Of a DNA stretch of 64,000 nt, positions 8,090 to 16,348 are shown one piece after another. The stretch lies in NCBI GenBank assembly GCA_021772675.1, contig JAJFLO010000068.1:1-64000 (forward strand), written 5' to 3'. Below the pieces are notes generated by a model. The model was not told the DNA's origin and made no database searches. It worked only from the letters and a program-made list of their open reading frames with translations. The DNA is from Verrucomicrobiota bacterium (lineage in GTDB: Bacteria > Verrucomicrobiota > Lentisphaeria > JABSQK01 > JAJFLO01). Position 1 is the first letter of the stretch, and each line of letters begins with the position of its first letter. A program made the translations under genes and the position numbers.

Positions 8090-8728
8090 TCATGTTGGAG
8101 CATTAACTTGTTGTGTTTGTTTGCGGGGCATATTCCATAAAATCGGAACGTAAGATTCTCGATTCAAAACAGCATCCAAAGTTTCGCTGAAAACAATATG
8201 AAATGAATCAGGTGAAGGAATTTTGAATATGATGGCATCAGCCAAATGAAAATCCTGAACGTAGCTGGACAGTTTCAATGTTGAAATCAGCTTTTTGGCC
8301 AAACCAATAGAACCTTCATTAATGTCTAACAACGAAAATTGAATTTCTTCGGGTTCAAACAAAGGAGCCACCAAGGTAACAAAGGGAGCGAACGGCCCAC
8401 AACCGGCGTAAAATATTTGAATCTTCTCATCAGGATATTTTTCTTGTTTCGCTTTAATAGCCTCGACCATACCCTGTAAAAACTTCACTGTTCTTTTGTA
8501 ATCCAAAAAACAATCTGCGGCATGTTTAAGCGAAAGCGCCATGCCTTTAGCAGTAGGAACCGCAGCTAAATGCTTAATTTCATGTTCATAATTCGACATT
8601 TCAGTTAGTTCATGAAAATATAGATAGATCTCCTGTATAACACTCTCTACCTTATTTTGGTCAGTAGAGTTTTCTAATAATAAAGTTGAAAGGTTTTTAA
8701 GATTTGGAATTGACTTTATGGTTTCCAT
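8090..8728 (-). CDS. SAM-dependent methyltransferase, C-terminally truncated
   Basis: A 212-residue protein with a class I methyltransferase motif I at residues 107-115 (YAGCGPFAP), an acidic loop SLLDIN for the ribose hydroxyls at about 137-142, and motif IV-like HIVFSETLDAVLN. It resembles a family of about 330-350 residues, mostly seen in Bacteroidetes, whose sequence continues after the 'SET..aL..E' motif. Here the reading ends soon after, in an unusual KQTQQVNAPT tail, so the last third is missing. The gene was probably cut by rearrangement. No obvious ribosome site precedes the ATG. Substrate unknown and activity doubtful. Confidence 0.6.
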   Translation of the reverse strand: METIKSIPNLKNLSTLLLENSTDQNKVESVIQEIYLYFHELTEMSNYEHEIKHLAAVPTAKGMALSLKHAADCFLDYKRTVKFLQGMVEAIKAKQEKYPDEKIQIFYAGCGPFAPFVTLVAPLFEPEEIQFSLLDINEGSIGLAKKLISTLKLSSYVQDFHLADAIIFKIPSPDSFHIVFSETLDAVLNRESYVPILWNMPRKQTQQVNAPT

Positions 8729-9356
8729 ATTTCATTCATTTAATTGCCAATTACTTGAGCCACTTACAAAGGCTATTTGAATCGCATTATTAACGTATAT
8801 GAGCATCCCTCATTAGGCAATAAATTATGTTTATACTAAACCGTTCTGAACTCACTTATCACTTGATGAAGGTGTCGCCTATCCGTCAAAACTCCCGCGT
8901 GCGAGGTCTCAATTTTCCCAAAAACGCGAGAAGCACACCCGTTTTGGGAGTGTGGATACGATGCGCTTAGCATGGCATTCAACACTTCTAAAATTCCCGT
9001 ACATCCAAAATAGAATGATGCGTGGTCAAAGATACTTTTGCAAATGGCTCATTTTATGGAGAGCATGCCATGGACTGTTACGAAAACACCAACATTAACT
9101 GTAGTGGCCACATTATTGGCTTCGTCAACGAAGACTTTGCGATCAGTTTTTCCTCACTTGCGATTCGTGTCTAATCAGAAAATGTAATTTCTAATTGCTG
9201 CCTGTCCTGAAAGGTCCAATTTGTATGATTTTGTATTAAAAAATGTGGGCAGTCTGTCCCCCGAGGTGGGAGGCGCTCTCCGACCGGCGATAAATTTTGA
9301 GGCTAATATCACTGTGATGGTTTTAGTTTTTTAGTTATAATTCCAACATAAAAAAA
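8729..9356. other. Gene-free stretch with one hairpin
   Basis: No convincing frame is present. CCCAAAAACG (8917-8926) pairs with CGTTTTGGG (8940-8948) to form a 9-bp hairpin without a T-run. The remainder is mixed sequence that may contain decayed genes, but I could not follow a frame through it. Confidence 0.4.
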
Positions 9357-9400
9357 CAAAGGACACCCCTTTGAAAAGAGGGATGAATGGGTTATTTTAA
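9357..9400. repeat. REP-like hairpin 1, upstream of the RAYT gene
   Basis: AAAGGACACCCCTTTG forms a short stem (AAAGG/CCTTT) and is followed by a GGGATGAATGGG segment. The same core, GGACAYCCYTTT, recurs at 10419-10456 and 13233-13260, on either side of the RAYT gene and the small-gene island, as expected for a REP/RAYT system. Confidence 0.6.
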
Positions 9401-9425
9401 TTGAAACAATTGAAAGGAGAATGTT

Positions 9426-10391
9426 ATGTACCAGAGACGCATTAAACTGAAGGCGCAACAAAAGACGTTTTATCTCATTACAAATCGGATAACAGGAGGG
9501 AGTTTTATATTCGGGGATGTGGAGAAGGAATACTTTAGAAAATTATTGTTTGAAGGGCAAGATAGACTGTCCTATACGGTTTGGGATTATGTAATTATGG
9601 ACAATCATTTCCATGCTTTAATCGAAATTCCCGAGGCTTCTGAAATGACTCGTGATGAATTGGCCCTTCGTTGGCAGAAACATTCTCGGCATTCAGATGC
9701 CAATGATCCGAGTGATGAAGATTTATATACGTTTCGAGAAAAAATTCATGACATAAGCTTAGTGGTTGGCAATATACAACAACGTTTTACGCAATGGTTT
9801 AATAAACGTAATAACCGATGGGGCAAATTGTTTGGTGGCCGGTTTGATAGTGTGTTAGTGGATGAAAATTGTGCAATTGCAAAAATGATGGCTTACATCA
9901 CTTTGAATCCCGTACGGGCGGGAATTGTCGTAGAACCTGCTGAGTATAAATGGAGTGGTTATAGTGAACGATTGGCTTGTGGTAAACTACAGGAAAATGA
10001 TCTTGAAATTGCGACTTATTTGGTGCGCGAACTAGGTTTGCCGGAAAATGCATTGACAGGCAAAGAAAAGGTGGTAATTAATCGAATTTGGGATCGGTTT
10101 CGTGAGTATCTACTCGGTCACTCTTCAGGCCATCGCGATTTAGATATGGCTACCGTTGGGGAATTATTGGATTTTGCCGATATGCCATTAAAGTTGCAGT
10201 GGTCCCAACGGCTAATGCTCCGAGTTCGATTTGCAACCAAAGGTGTTGCTGTGGGCTCTAAATCATTTGTCGCGGATGTTTTGAAGAGTCAAAAAGACAT
10301 CCTAGGATATCGCCGCGAACACAATCCTGTTGAATCTCAAGCCTGGGATAAGGTTTATTGTTTGAAAAAACATCGGGTATTGATTGGATAG
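9426..10391 (+). CDS. REP-associated tyrosine transposase (RAYT, Y1/HUH)
   Basis: A 321-residue member of the IS200-like single-strand transposases. The HUH metal motif is at residues 61-65 (NHFHAL), the catalytic Tyr helix region is MMAYITLNPVRAGIV, and GKLFGGRFDSVLV is the conserved RAYT block before it. RAYTs are domesticated transposases that act on REP hairpins scattered in the chromosome rather than carrying their own ends. REP-like hairpins lie 25 bp upstream and 28 bp downstream, and again at 13233. A strong ribosome site (AAAGGAGA) precedes the ATG. No frame damage; probably active. Confidence 0.9.
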   Translation: MYQRRIKLKAQQKTFYLITNRITGGSFIFGDVEKEYFRKLLFEGQDRLSYTVWDYVIMDNHFHALIEIPEASEMTRDELALRWQKHSRHSDANDPSDEDLYTFREKIHDISLVVGNIQQRFTQWFNKRNNRWGKLFGGRFDSVLVDENCAIAKMMAYITLNPVRAGIVVEPAEYKWSGYSERLACGKLQENDLEIATYLVRELGLPENALTGKEKVVINRIWDRFREYLLGHSSGHRDLDMATVGELLDFADMPLKLQWSQRLMLRVRFATKGVAVGSKSFVADVLKSQKDILGYRREHNPVESQAWDKVYCLKKHRVLIG

Positions 10392-10418
10392 AGTCATTAT
10401 TAATTGACCATAAATAAA

Positions 10419-10456
10419 TAAAGGACATCCTTTAATTGGGTGTTGGTCATCCGGTT
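10419..10456. repeat. REP-like hairpin 2, downstream of the RAYT gene
   Basis: AAAGGACATCCTTT is a 5-bp stem with a 4-base loop, followed by GGGTGTTGGTCATCCGG. It shares its core and spacing with the elements at 9357 and 13233. Confidence 0.6.
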
Positions 10457-10464
10457 TAATATTT

Positions 10465-11010
10465 TAGTTCGAAATTATAATTCCCAGATTTTTCAACGTT
10501 TTGTTTTTGAAAACGGTTGCGTCGTTGGTCAGTGGTTGGTGTTTCTGGTTCTGTTTGAGTGATCTTGTCTTCAATAACTTTTTCGAGTTCTTTAACCTTT
10601 TTTTCGGGTTGTTTTTTAGAGATTTGTTGTGGTCGGAGACTCTGATTTTTGAGATTAACTTTTGCAAAAAGAGTACGAATATTTAAAATAGGTAATTGCC
10701 AACCAATGCGAGTGACCAGGATTTCTATCAAGAAGAGGAATTGGAAGCAGACTAGAAACCAGTTTGAGATATCACGTTGTGCTTTTCCTTGAGGAACTAA
10801 CCAGATATCGCTTAGGTTTGTACGTTCGGTCCCACCGGAGAGATGGGACAGATGTTTGAGTTCTTTGATCCTGGATTTGTCAAATGACCATTCGGGGTTT
10901 GTTCCGGCTACGATGGGACCAAAGGTTAAGGTGGTATTGCCAAGCTGAACGGCGCCACGGACCCATTGACCCGATTCAAGTTGGGTTGTACTCCGAGAAT
11001 GTCCTGGCTA
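10465..11010 (-). pseudogene. Duplicated 3' fragment of the VWA gene
   Basis: About 545 bp closely match 13553-14096, the last third-kilobase of coding sequence plus the region after the stop of the large VWA protein gene. The frame is still open: it encodes the tail from GQWVRGAVQLG through SNWFLVC, VTRIGWQLPILNIRTLFAK and the KKQPEKKVKE linker. It has no start codon of its own, and the match ends abruptly at GTCCTGGCT (11010). The C-terminus differs from the parent. This is a partial duplication that marks the left edge of the 11-13.5 kb small-gene island. Confidence 0.85.
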
Positions 11011-11072
11011 TCGTATTTTATGAGATCAATGGCATAGTGGCGTTAAGAGGTAATACTAAGGAATCCAAAGAA

Positions 11073-11343
11073 ATGAAAACCAGAACCATTAAACTTGATG
11101 AACAGGTTGAAAACCGCTTGCGGGAACTTGGGGAGAAAATGGCGTGCAGCCCCCATTGGCTCATGAAAACCGCTATTGACAAGTACATAACGGAGCAAGA
11201 TAATCTATTGGGTGCAGCAAGAGGAAGATTTGGCCTGCTGGAACAATTATCTCATGACCGGTTATGCGATATCTCATGAAGATGTTTCCACTTGGTTGGA
11301 AAGCATTGGCACACCAAGCGAGAAACCATGCCCTATAAGGTAG
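11073..11343 (+). pseudogene. Frameshifted ribbon-helix-helix antitoxin
   Basis: From the ATG at 11073 the frame gives MKTRTIKLDEQVENRLRELG, a CopG/RHH DNA-binding domain. After KYITEQ the sense moves to another frame, which reads WVQQEEDLACWNNYLMTGYA and then ISHEDVSTWLESIGTPSE, the usual C-terminal toxin-binding tail of these antitoxins, and stops at 11343. A one-base indel near 11200-11215 (ATAATCTATTGGG) explains it. The track ORF beginning at 10884 runs back into the VWA fragment and has the wrong start. The toxin start overlaps the tail. Confidence 0.75.
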
Positions 11344-11441
11344 TCGAGACAACTCCTGCTCTTTCCGACCTGGTTAGTCTTTGGAGGAAAATCAGGGCTT
11401 ATCAATTGACTTTTTATTCTATTTTTAGCTATAAATCTTAA
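11328..11441 (+). pseudogene. ParE-like toxin, N-terminal remnant
   Basis: ATG at 11328 opens MPYKVVETTPALSDLVSLWR, the N-terminus of a ParE/RelE toxin (typically MPYKVVWTPEALRDL). After about 20 codons the similarity ends and the frame stops at 11441, leaving 37 codons of an expected ~95. The start overlaps the antitoxin tail, as in live modules of this type. With the frameshifted antitoxin it forms a dead module. Confidence 0.6.
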
Positions 11442-11456
11442 AGGCCTTGCCATAGT

Positions 11457-11726
11457 TTACCCAGGCATTCCATTTTTATGTGCCGATATTTGCCATCTTG
11501 CTTCAATTGTATCTGCAGATAAGTCAACACCACAATCCCATTCTATAAAATACCCACCATTTGAAACTTGTATAAATTCACTTTGATTTTTCAAATCAGC
11601 AAATGTTTCATATTCAAAATACGGGCTAACGTCAGAAGTACCGATACGACCATCGTCTGCAACTATTTGTAACGTATAGTTTGCATTGGGATGAACCTCT
11701 GTAATTTTGATTGTCAAATCGCTCAT
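11457..11726 (-). CDS. DUF2442 family protein
   Basis: An 89-residue protein with the DUF2442 pattern: YTLQIVADDGRIGTSDVSPY, then a FADLKNQSEFIQV segment, then GYFIEWDCGVDLSADTIEARW. The family is small, soluble and often paired with DUF4160 in toxin-antitoxin-like loci; no DUF4160 partner is visible here. The track starts 29 codons further up, but an AGAGGAGAT ribosome site sits just before the internal ATG at 11726, so I use that start. The role remains unproven. Confidence 0.75.
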   Translation of the reverse strand: MSDLTIKITEVHPNANYTLQIVADDGRIGTSDVSPYFEYETFADLKNQSEFIQVSNGGYFIEWDCGVDLSADTIEARWQISAHKNGMPG

Positions 11727-11843
11727 ATCTCCTCTATATTCATTTCTCATGTCATATTGGTTAACTGTAAATACCATGAAGATCACCAGAGTTTTGGAGA
11801 ATTGTATACTCATATGGAACAGTAATATACAAAATTACTGACT

Positions 11844-12047
11844 ATGGAAAAACTACTCCTTTTATTTGAGGAGTTGATGCACTCCTTCGCGGAACAAATG
11901 GGAGGTGCATACAAAATAATAATCAGCCAGTTCATGAATTCACACGAGTATAAAATGTTTAAGACCATGCTTGATGAATCTTTGGTTTTAAATGCAAATC
12001 ACCAATCACTGCCTGACAAGCAGTTAAATGTGGCTGAATCAGCATGA
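11844..12047 (+). CDS. Small hypothetical protein
   Basis: A 67-codon frame (MEKLLLLFEELMHSFAEQMG) with an amphipathic N-terminal helix and no recognised domain. There is no clear ribosome site before the ATG. It lies divergently from the DUF2442 gene with a 117-bp gap. It could be a small partner protein, but the coding evidence is weak. Confidence 0.25.
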   Translation: MEKLLLLFEELMHSFAEQMGGAYKIIISQFMNSHEYKMFKTMLDESLVLNANHQSLPDKQLNVAESA

Positions 12048-12080
12048 AAACAGGTAAAAAAATGAACTGCAAAACTTTAG

Positions 12081-12155
12081 TATTTAACCATTACGGTGAT
12101 CCTCCTACAAGGGACTTTCGCCCTATAAGCTCACGCCAGCCGGGCGTACACAAGA
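12081..12155 (+). repeat. Direct repeat a, copy 1
   Basis: TATTTAACCATTACGGTGAT and the following CCTCCT..AGGGACTTTC..C.TATAAG segment recur at 12403-12478 in the same orientation. The pair flanks about 250 bp in which I see no gene. The track ORF 12044-12292 runs through this copy and is not supported. Confidence 0.7.
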
Positions 12156-12402
12156 TATTTGAGTACAATTTCCTATATTTGCGCGCGATTTATAGCTTAA
12201 AGTGTGGCCATCAAAATCATTACTGCAATCACGAGTTTACTCGGCTAGGACATGTCTCAGTTCAACGTTCGCCTATGGAATACTGGACTTAACCTTGGAT
12301 TTCGATTATCGGTAGTCGATTTTCAAATGAGGTCCGGGAGACACTCGAGCGTATTCGAACATTTCCTTGCCGTCGGCTAGTAGTTGACGTAATGTACTTT
12401 TA

Positions 12403-12478
12403 TATTTAACCATTACGGTGATCCTCCTGCAGAGGACTTTCACGTCATAAGATCAGCGCTCATATCGGGCATACACAA
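12403..12478 (+). repeat. Direct repeat a, copy 2
   Basis: Second copy of the 12081-12155 repeat; it includes TATTTAACCATTACGGTGAT and CGGGCATACACAA (CGGGCGTACACAA in copy 1). It lies about 90 bp upstream of the DUF6883-like gene and may be an insertion or recombination footprint for the cassette-like genes here. Confidence 0.7.
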
Positions 12479-12566
12479 ATTCATAGATCCAATTTGAGAT
12501 CCGCTGGCGCTCCATTCAAATGGATCATGAAGAAAGTTCGCTGAGAAATGAAACGGACATACAGCA

Positions 12567-12899
12567 ATGAAACTACCCAATGTCGAGAAAGCATTTATCG
12601 ATATCAAAAAATTAGAGAATTATTGTCTCAATCCTCTGCATCCACGAGGAAAGCACAAAGCTAAAGTGTTTGCGTCGGCTCTGGGATTGACAAAAGAAAA
12701 CTCGATTGAATTGAAAGAAGAAATCGTCAAGTCGATTTCAGAAGTACAATGTGAGATATCTGAGACGGATCAATATGGCCAGCGATACGTCGTAGACTTT
12801 GAGTATTTTAGAGGACGTTTAAAGGCATATATTCGTACTTCATGGATAATCAAATCTAATGAAAATTTCCCAAGACTGGTTAGTTGTTATATATTATAG
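12567..12899 (+). CDS. DUF6883-like protein
   Basis: A 110-residue protein with the pattern I associate with DUF6883: KLENYCLNPLHPRGKHKAKVF at residues 15-35, then SALGLT, then a helix and a beta-rich half (GQRYVVDFEYFRGRLKAYIRTSW). The family is small, soluble and of unknown activity. It is often next to DUF4926 genes, and here the DUF4926 start follows 18 bp downstream. The arrangement suggests a two-protein complex, perhaps a toxin-antitoxin pair. The ribosome site is weak. Confidence 0.7.
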   Translation: MKLPNVEKAFIDIKKLENYCLNPLHPRGKHKAKVFASALGLTKENSIELKEEIVKSISEVQCEISETDQYGQRYVVDFEYFRGRLKAYIRTSWIIKSNENFPRLVSCYIL

Positions 12900-12917
12900 A
12901 TAAAGGAAGGCAAAAGT

Positions 12918-13133
12918 ATGAATACAGAAATCAAAAAGCTTGATGTAATCGCGTTACTCCATGATATTCCGGAAAAAGGACTATTGACCGGGCACGTTGG
13001 AACAGTTGTCGAAATATTGGCTGATGGCGTCTTCGAAGTAGAGTTCATAGACGATAATGGACGCACATATGCAACGTCGGCGCTAAAGAACGAAGAAATA
13101 CTTCTCCTCCATTACGAGTCCGTCGCTGCATAG
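12918..13133 (+). CDS. DUF4926-like protein
   Basis: A 71-residue protein matching the DUF4926 pattern: LDVIALLHDIPEKGLLTGHV, GTVVEILADG, VFEVEFIDDNGRTYA, a small all-beta SH3-like fold. It has a good ribosome site (AAGGAAGG) and follows the DUF6883-like gene by 18 bp, so the two are very likely co-transcribed. Known members often sit in paired loci with DUF6883. Intact. Confidence 0.75.
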   Translation: MNTEIKKLDVIALLHDIPEKGLLTGHVGTVVEILADGVFEVEFIDDNGRTYATSALKNEEILLLHYESVAA

Positions 13134-13232
13134 AGTACTAAAGCGAACCAAACAATTGAGAGTAACGTCCAAAATGCCCGCGCGATTTTGAGCAATTAAG
13201 TTGCCGGAAATGTTACATGTCCAGAAGTAAAT

Positions 13233-13260
13233 AATGGACACCCCTTTAACTGGATGACTA
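13233..13260. repeat. REP-like hairpin 3
   Basis: TGGACACCCCTTTAACTGG shares the core of the elements at 9357 and 10419 and the following GGATGACTAAT segment. It lies downstream of the DUF4926 gene and before the intact VWA gene end. The remaining 13261-13552 holds only a CATGAATTATTCAGGCT repeat fragment (13477-13494). Confidence 0.55.
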
Positions 13261-13577
13261 ATAGAAAGAAATTGCGTTTAATTATTGGGGATGTGAGAAA
13301 AGTGAGCCAATCCTCTATTCTGATTAAATCATGCGCTCCTTAACGAAACGGTGCAGCTTACGTAATTTTAAGTGTGTTAAAGAAGAAATCCGGGTGAAAT
13401 GGTATTAAAATACGTCACGGTTGATTTTCGATTTAACTCCCTGAAATTATTTGATATTCGTTGTTGCAGTAGATTCCTCATGAATTATTCAGGCTAGTCT
13501 TAAATTGTGACTCTAGCGTATTCAAACAATTTTATAATAGCTAAAACTATTATTTATAAATCATAGTTTCCTGATTT

Positions 13578-16289
13578 TCATCGTTTTGCTTTTTGAAAAC
13601 GGTCGCGTCGTTGGTCGGTGGTTGGTTTATCTGGTTCTGTTTGAGTGATCTTGTCTTCAACAACCTTTTCGGGTTCTTTAACCTTTTTTTCGGGTTGCTT
13701 TTTAGAGATTTTTTGTGGTTGGAGACTCTGGTTTTTGAGACTAACTTTTGCAAATAGAGTACGAATATTTAAAATAGGTAATTGCCAACCGATGCGGGTG
13801 ACAAGGGTTTCTAGTAAGAAGAGGCATAGGAAGCAGACAAGAAACCAGTTTGATATATCACGTTGGGCCTTTTCCTGAGGGACAGACCAAATATCACTTA
13901 GGTTTATGCGTTCTGTACCTCCGCTGAGATTGGAGAGATGTTTAAGTTCTTTGATCCTGGATTTGTCAAATGACCATTCGGGGTTTGTTCCAGCGACGAT
14001 GGGACCAAATGTTAAGGCGGTATTGCCAAGCTGGACGGCGCCACGAACCCATTGACCGGATTCAAGTTGGGTTGTGCTCTGAAAATGTCCTGGCTTTAGT
14101 CGTTCCCAAATAAGGGTGTTGATTTTTCCAGATTTACCTTCGGACATGAAAATTTCGGGATTAATCTTGTTCATTTTATCGTGCCACGCATCATCATATT
14201 TTAAGTCAAGTGATAAAGTGCTACCGTCGAGTTTTGCTTTTAACCCGATGCCTTCGGGTAACTCATCCCCCATCAACCATCGACTCAAAGTCTGGATGAA
14301 ATCGCCATATCGGTTCCAACTTCGAATTCTGTTTGAATATTCTCCTCCCAATGGAAACGATACTGCCGCGACTCGTCCTATACCTCTCTGCCAATAAGCC
14401 AACAACGGCGCATTGTATTCATCGGCTGATGATATAGCTACATTCGCTTCCTCTCTGGCATAACTAAGATTGTAACCATCGATTGTGTCTAACCAGTTTA
14501 TAGAACGGGCCGCTAAACCAAGCCAAAGTTGATTTGGGGTAATCTGTACCGGATCTTCAAGAAATGCGGATCGGACAATGGCAACGGTTTCCTGGGCAAA
14601 AAGTGCGGGAAGTTCAACGGGATCTGAATTGAAAAAGATGCGACCATTCCCGCGTTCTGCAATATCTTTTAAAAACTCAGCATCTTTATCATCTTCAGTG
14701 CCCAATCCAATAACGCTGATCGTGCCATTTTCTCTAACGATTTCGGAGATAAGATCTTTATAGTTTCCTGGTTCTTCTGCATCCGCAGCGTCGGCAAATA
14801 GAATAATATGACGTTGCCCGATTGTTGCTTTTTGCAATTTACTCCAAGCGTTAATCAATCCTGTAAACACATAGATTCCACCACCAGCACTGTTGATGCC
14901 TCTAATTGTATTTGAAATACTATTCATGTTTGGTCCCACCTGAGTAAGGGGCACAATTTCATGGGCTTGACTATCAACAGCAAAAACAGAGATAACATCG
15001 TTTGCTCCCAGAAGCTCAACGGAACGCGCAGCACCTTCATTAGCTAGATCCATCTTTGTGACAACTCCAGAGTCCGTCGTGACATGAGCAGCCATACTGC
15101 CAGACCGGTCCATGACAATGGCCATTGCCACCATCAGTTTTCTATGTTCATGTTTTAACTCCATGGATACAGGTAATAATTCATCAATAGCTGAACCGAA
15201 ATAACCACCCGAACCAAAGCTATACTTCCCACCAACCATCATCAACCCACCCCCCTGATGTTGAATATAAAATGGAATGGCGGCAAGAAAAGATTCCGGT
15301 AATTGATATGCAGGTACATTATTCAGAATCAACGCTTTCACTCCAGATAATTTACCGACATTCAATCGGGAAAAATTGTTGATGACTTCCAATTCAAATC
15401 CTTGTTGTTTGAGAACTGCAGCAACCGGATCCCGGGTATAACCAGTTAGCAATAATATTCTTGGACCACTAACCACTTCTAACCAATTTTCGCCACGATT
15501 ATTACCCGGCTTCGTATCGTTTTGTGCTAAAATCTGTACGGAGTATTTATGGGAGCCTGGAACATGTATTCGGTCTGTAAGGCGTAGGACACCTCGGCCG
15601 TCGATTATCTCAACCTTGGTTGTTGAGATTGATTCGTTATCACGAAATATCTCAATCGGAAGTGTCTGATCAATATTTCCTGAAACAACGATTTCGATGA
15701 TATAGGGTTCGCTAAGCTGAGTTTTCTCGGGCACCACAATTTTGTCGATACGAAAATCGACAGCATTTTCATCAGATACAAGGCGATAATCCATCGCTAC
15801 ATTTTTACTGAGGAGTTGCTCGGCTGCATCCAACACTGGATTGGTACTGTAGCCATCGGTTAAAACTAATAGCCTTGATGTCCGATTTGGTTGAAGGCTG
15901 GTTAGAGCCAGTTGAATGGCCAGTTTTGTGCGCGTGTATAAGCCGTTTCCTGAAAACTTTTCCGTGTTGTTATCGCTACGGATAATCGCAATATCGGCAT
16001 AATCGATATAGAAAATACGATCATTTTTTGATTTCGTTTTTTGTAAAATCTTATCCCATTCATTGAAGCTGGCGGGTAACGAATCGGCTGCGGATTGGGA
16101 TCGATCGACCAATAACCAAAGGTCAATCCCTTTGCCTACCAGATTGATACGAGGATGAACCAGATAACCCACCAGGAATATCAAAGATAAACAGCGTAAC
16201 GGCCTCCAGAGTTGTAACGATTTCTGATATATACCCAATGAAATTAGTATGGGAATTAAAATTAACCATTCAGGTGAATTCATAAACAT
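13578..16289 (-). CDS. Large VWA / GATase1-like membrane protein
   Basis: A 903-residue protein with an N-terminal membrane segment (8-20, again 32-46), a degenerate VWA-like domain (IDLWLLVDRSQSAADS at 55-70), a region with a class I glutamine-amidotransferase-like fold (PRILLLTGYTRDPVAAVL at 277-294 to GGGLMMVGG at 346-354, lacking the catalytic Cys), and a complete VWA domain with MIDAS DRSGSM at 394-399 and the FADAADAEEPG segment. A membrane helix at about 815-835 is followed by a Lys/Glu-rich tail. It is the last gene of the MoxR operon. VWA proteins of this type act in the envelope with MoxR ATPases. The tail is duplicated at 10465-11010. Confidence 0.85.
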   Translation of the reverse strand: MFMNSPEWLILIPILISLGIYQKSLQLWRPLRCLSLIFLVGYLVHPRINLVGKGIDLWLLVDRSQSAADSLPASFNEWDKILQKTKSKNDRIFYIDYADIAIIRSDNNTEKFSGNGLYTRTKLAIQLALTSLQPNRTSRLLVLTDGYSTNPVLDAAEQLLSKNVAMDYRLVSDENAVDFRIDKIVVPEKTQLSEPYIIEIVVSGNIDQTLPIEIFRDNESISTTKVEIIDGRGVLRLTDRIHVPGSHKYSVQILAQNDTKPGNNRGENWLEVVSGPRILLLTGYTRDPVAAVLKQQGFELEVINNFSRLNVGKLSGVKALILNNVPAYQLPESFLAAIPFYIQHQGGGLMMVGGKYSFGSGGYFGSAIDELLPVSMELKHEHRKLMVAMAIVMDRSGSMAAHVTTDSGVVTKMDLANEGAARSVELLGANDVISVFAVDSQAHEIVPLTQVGPNMNSISNTIRGINSAGGGIYVFTGLINAWSKLQKATIGQRHIILFADAADAEEPGNYKDLISEIVRENGTISVIGLGTEDDKDAEFLKDIAERGNGRIFFNSDPVELPALFAQETVAIVRSAFLEDPVQITPNQLWLGLAARSINWLDTIDGYNLSYAREEANVAISSADEYNAPLLAYWQRGIGRVAAVSFPLGGEYSNRIRSWNRYGDFIQTLSRWLMGDELPEGIGLKAKLDGSTLSLDLKYDDAWHDKMNKINPEIFMSEGKSGKINTLIWERLKPGHFQSTTQLESGQWVRGAVQLGNTALTFGPIVAGTNPEWSFDKSRIKELKHLSNLSGGTERINLSDIWSVPQEKAQRDISNWFLVCFLCLFLLETLVTRIGWQLPILNIRTLFAKVSLKNQSLQPQKISKKQPEKKVKEPEKVVEDKITQTEPDKPTTDQRRDRFQKAKR

Positions 16290-16348
16290 AAGACTTTTTT
16301 ACCACGAATTTTCACAGATTGACACGAATAATGATATTTTGATTCATA

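Noticed and set aside
12044-12292. 82-codon ORF
   Set aside because: It runs through a direct-repeat copy (12081-12155) and has no domain and no ribosome site.
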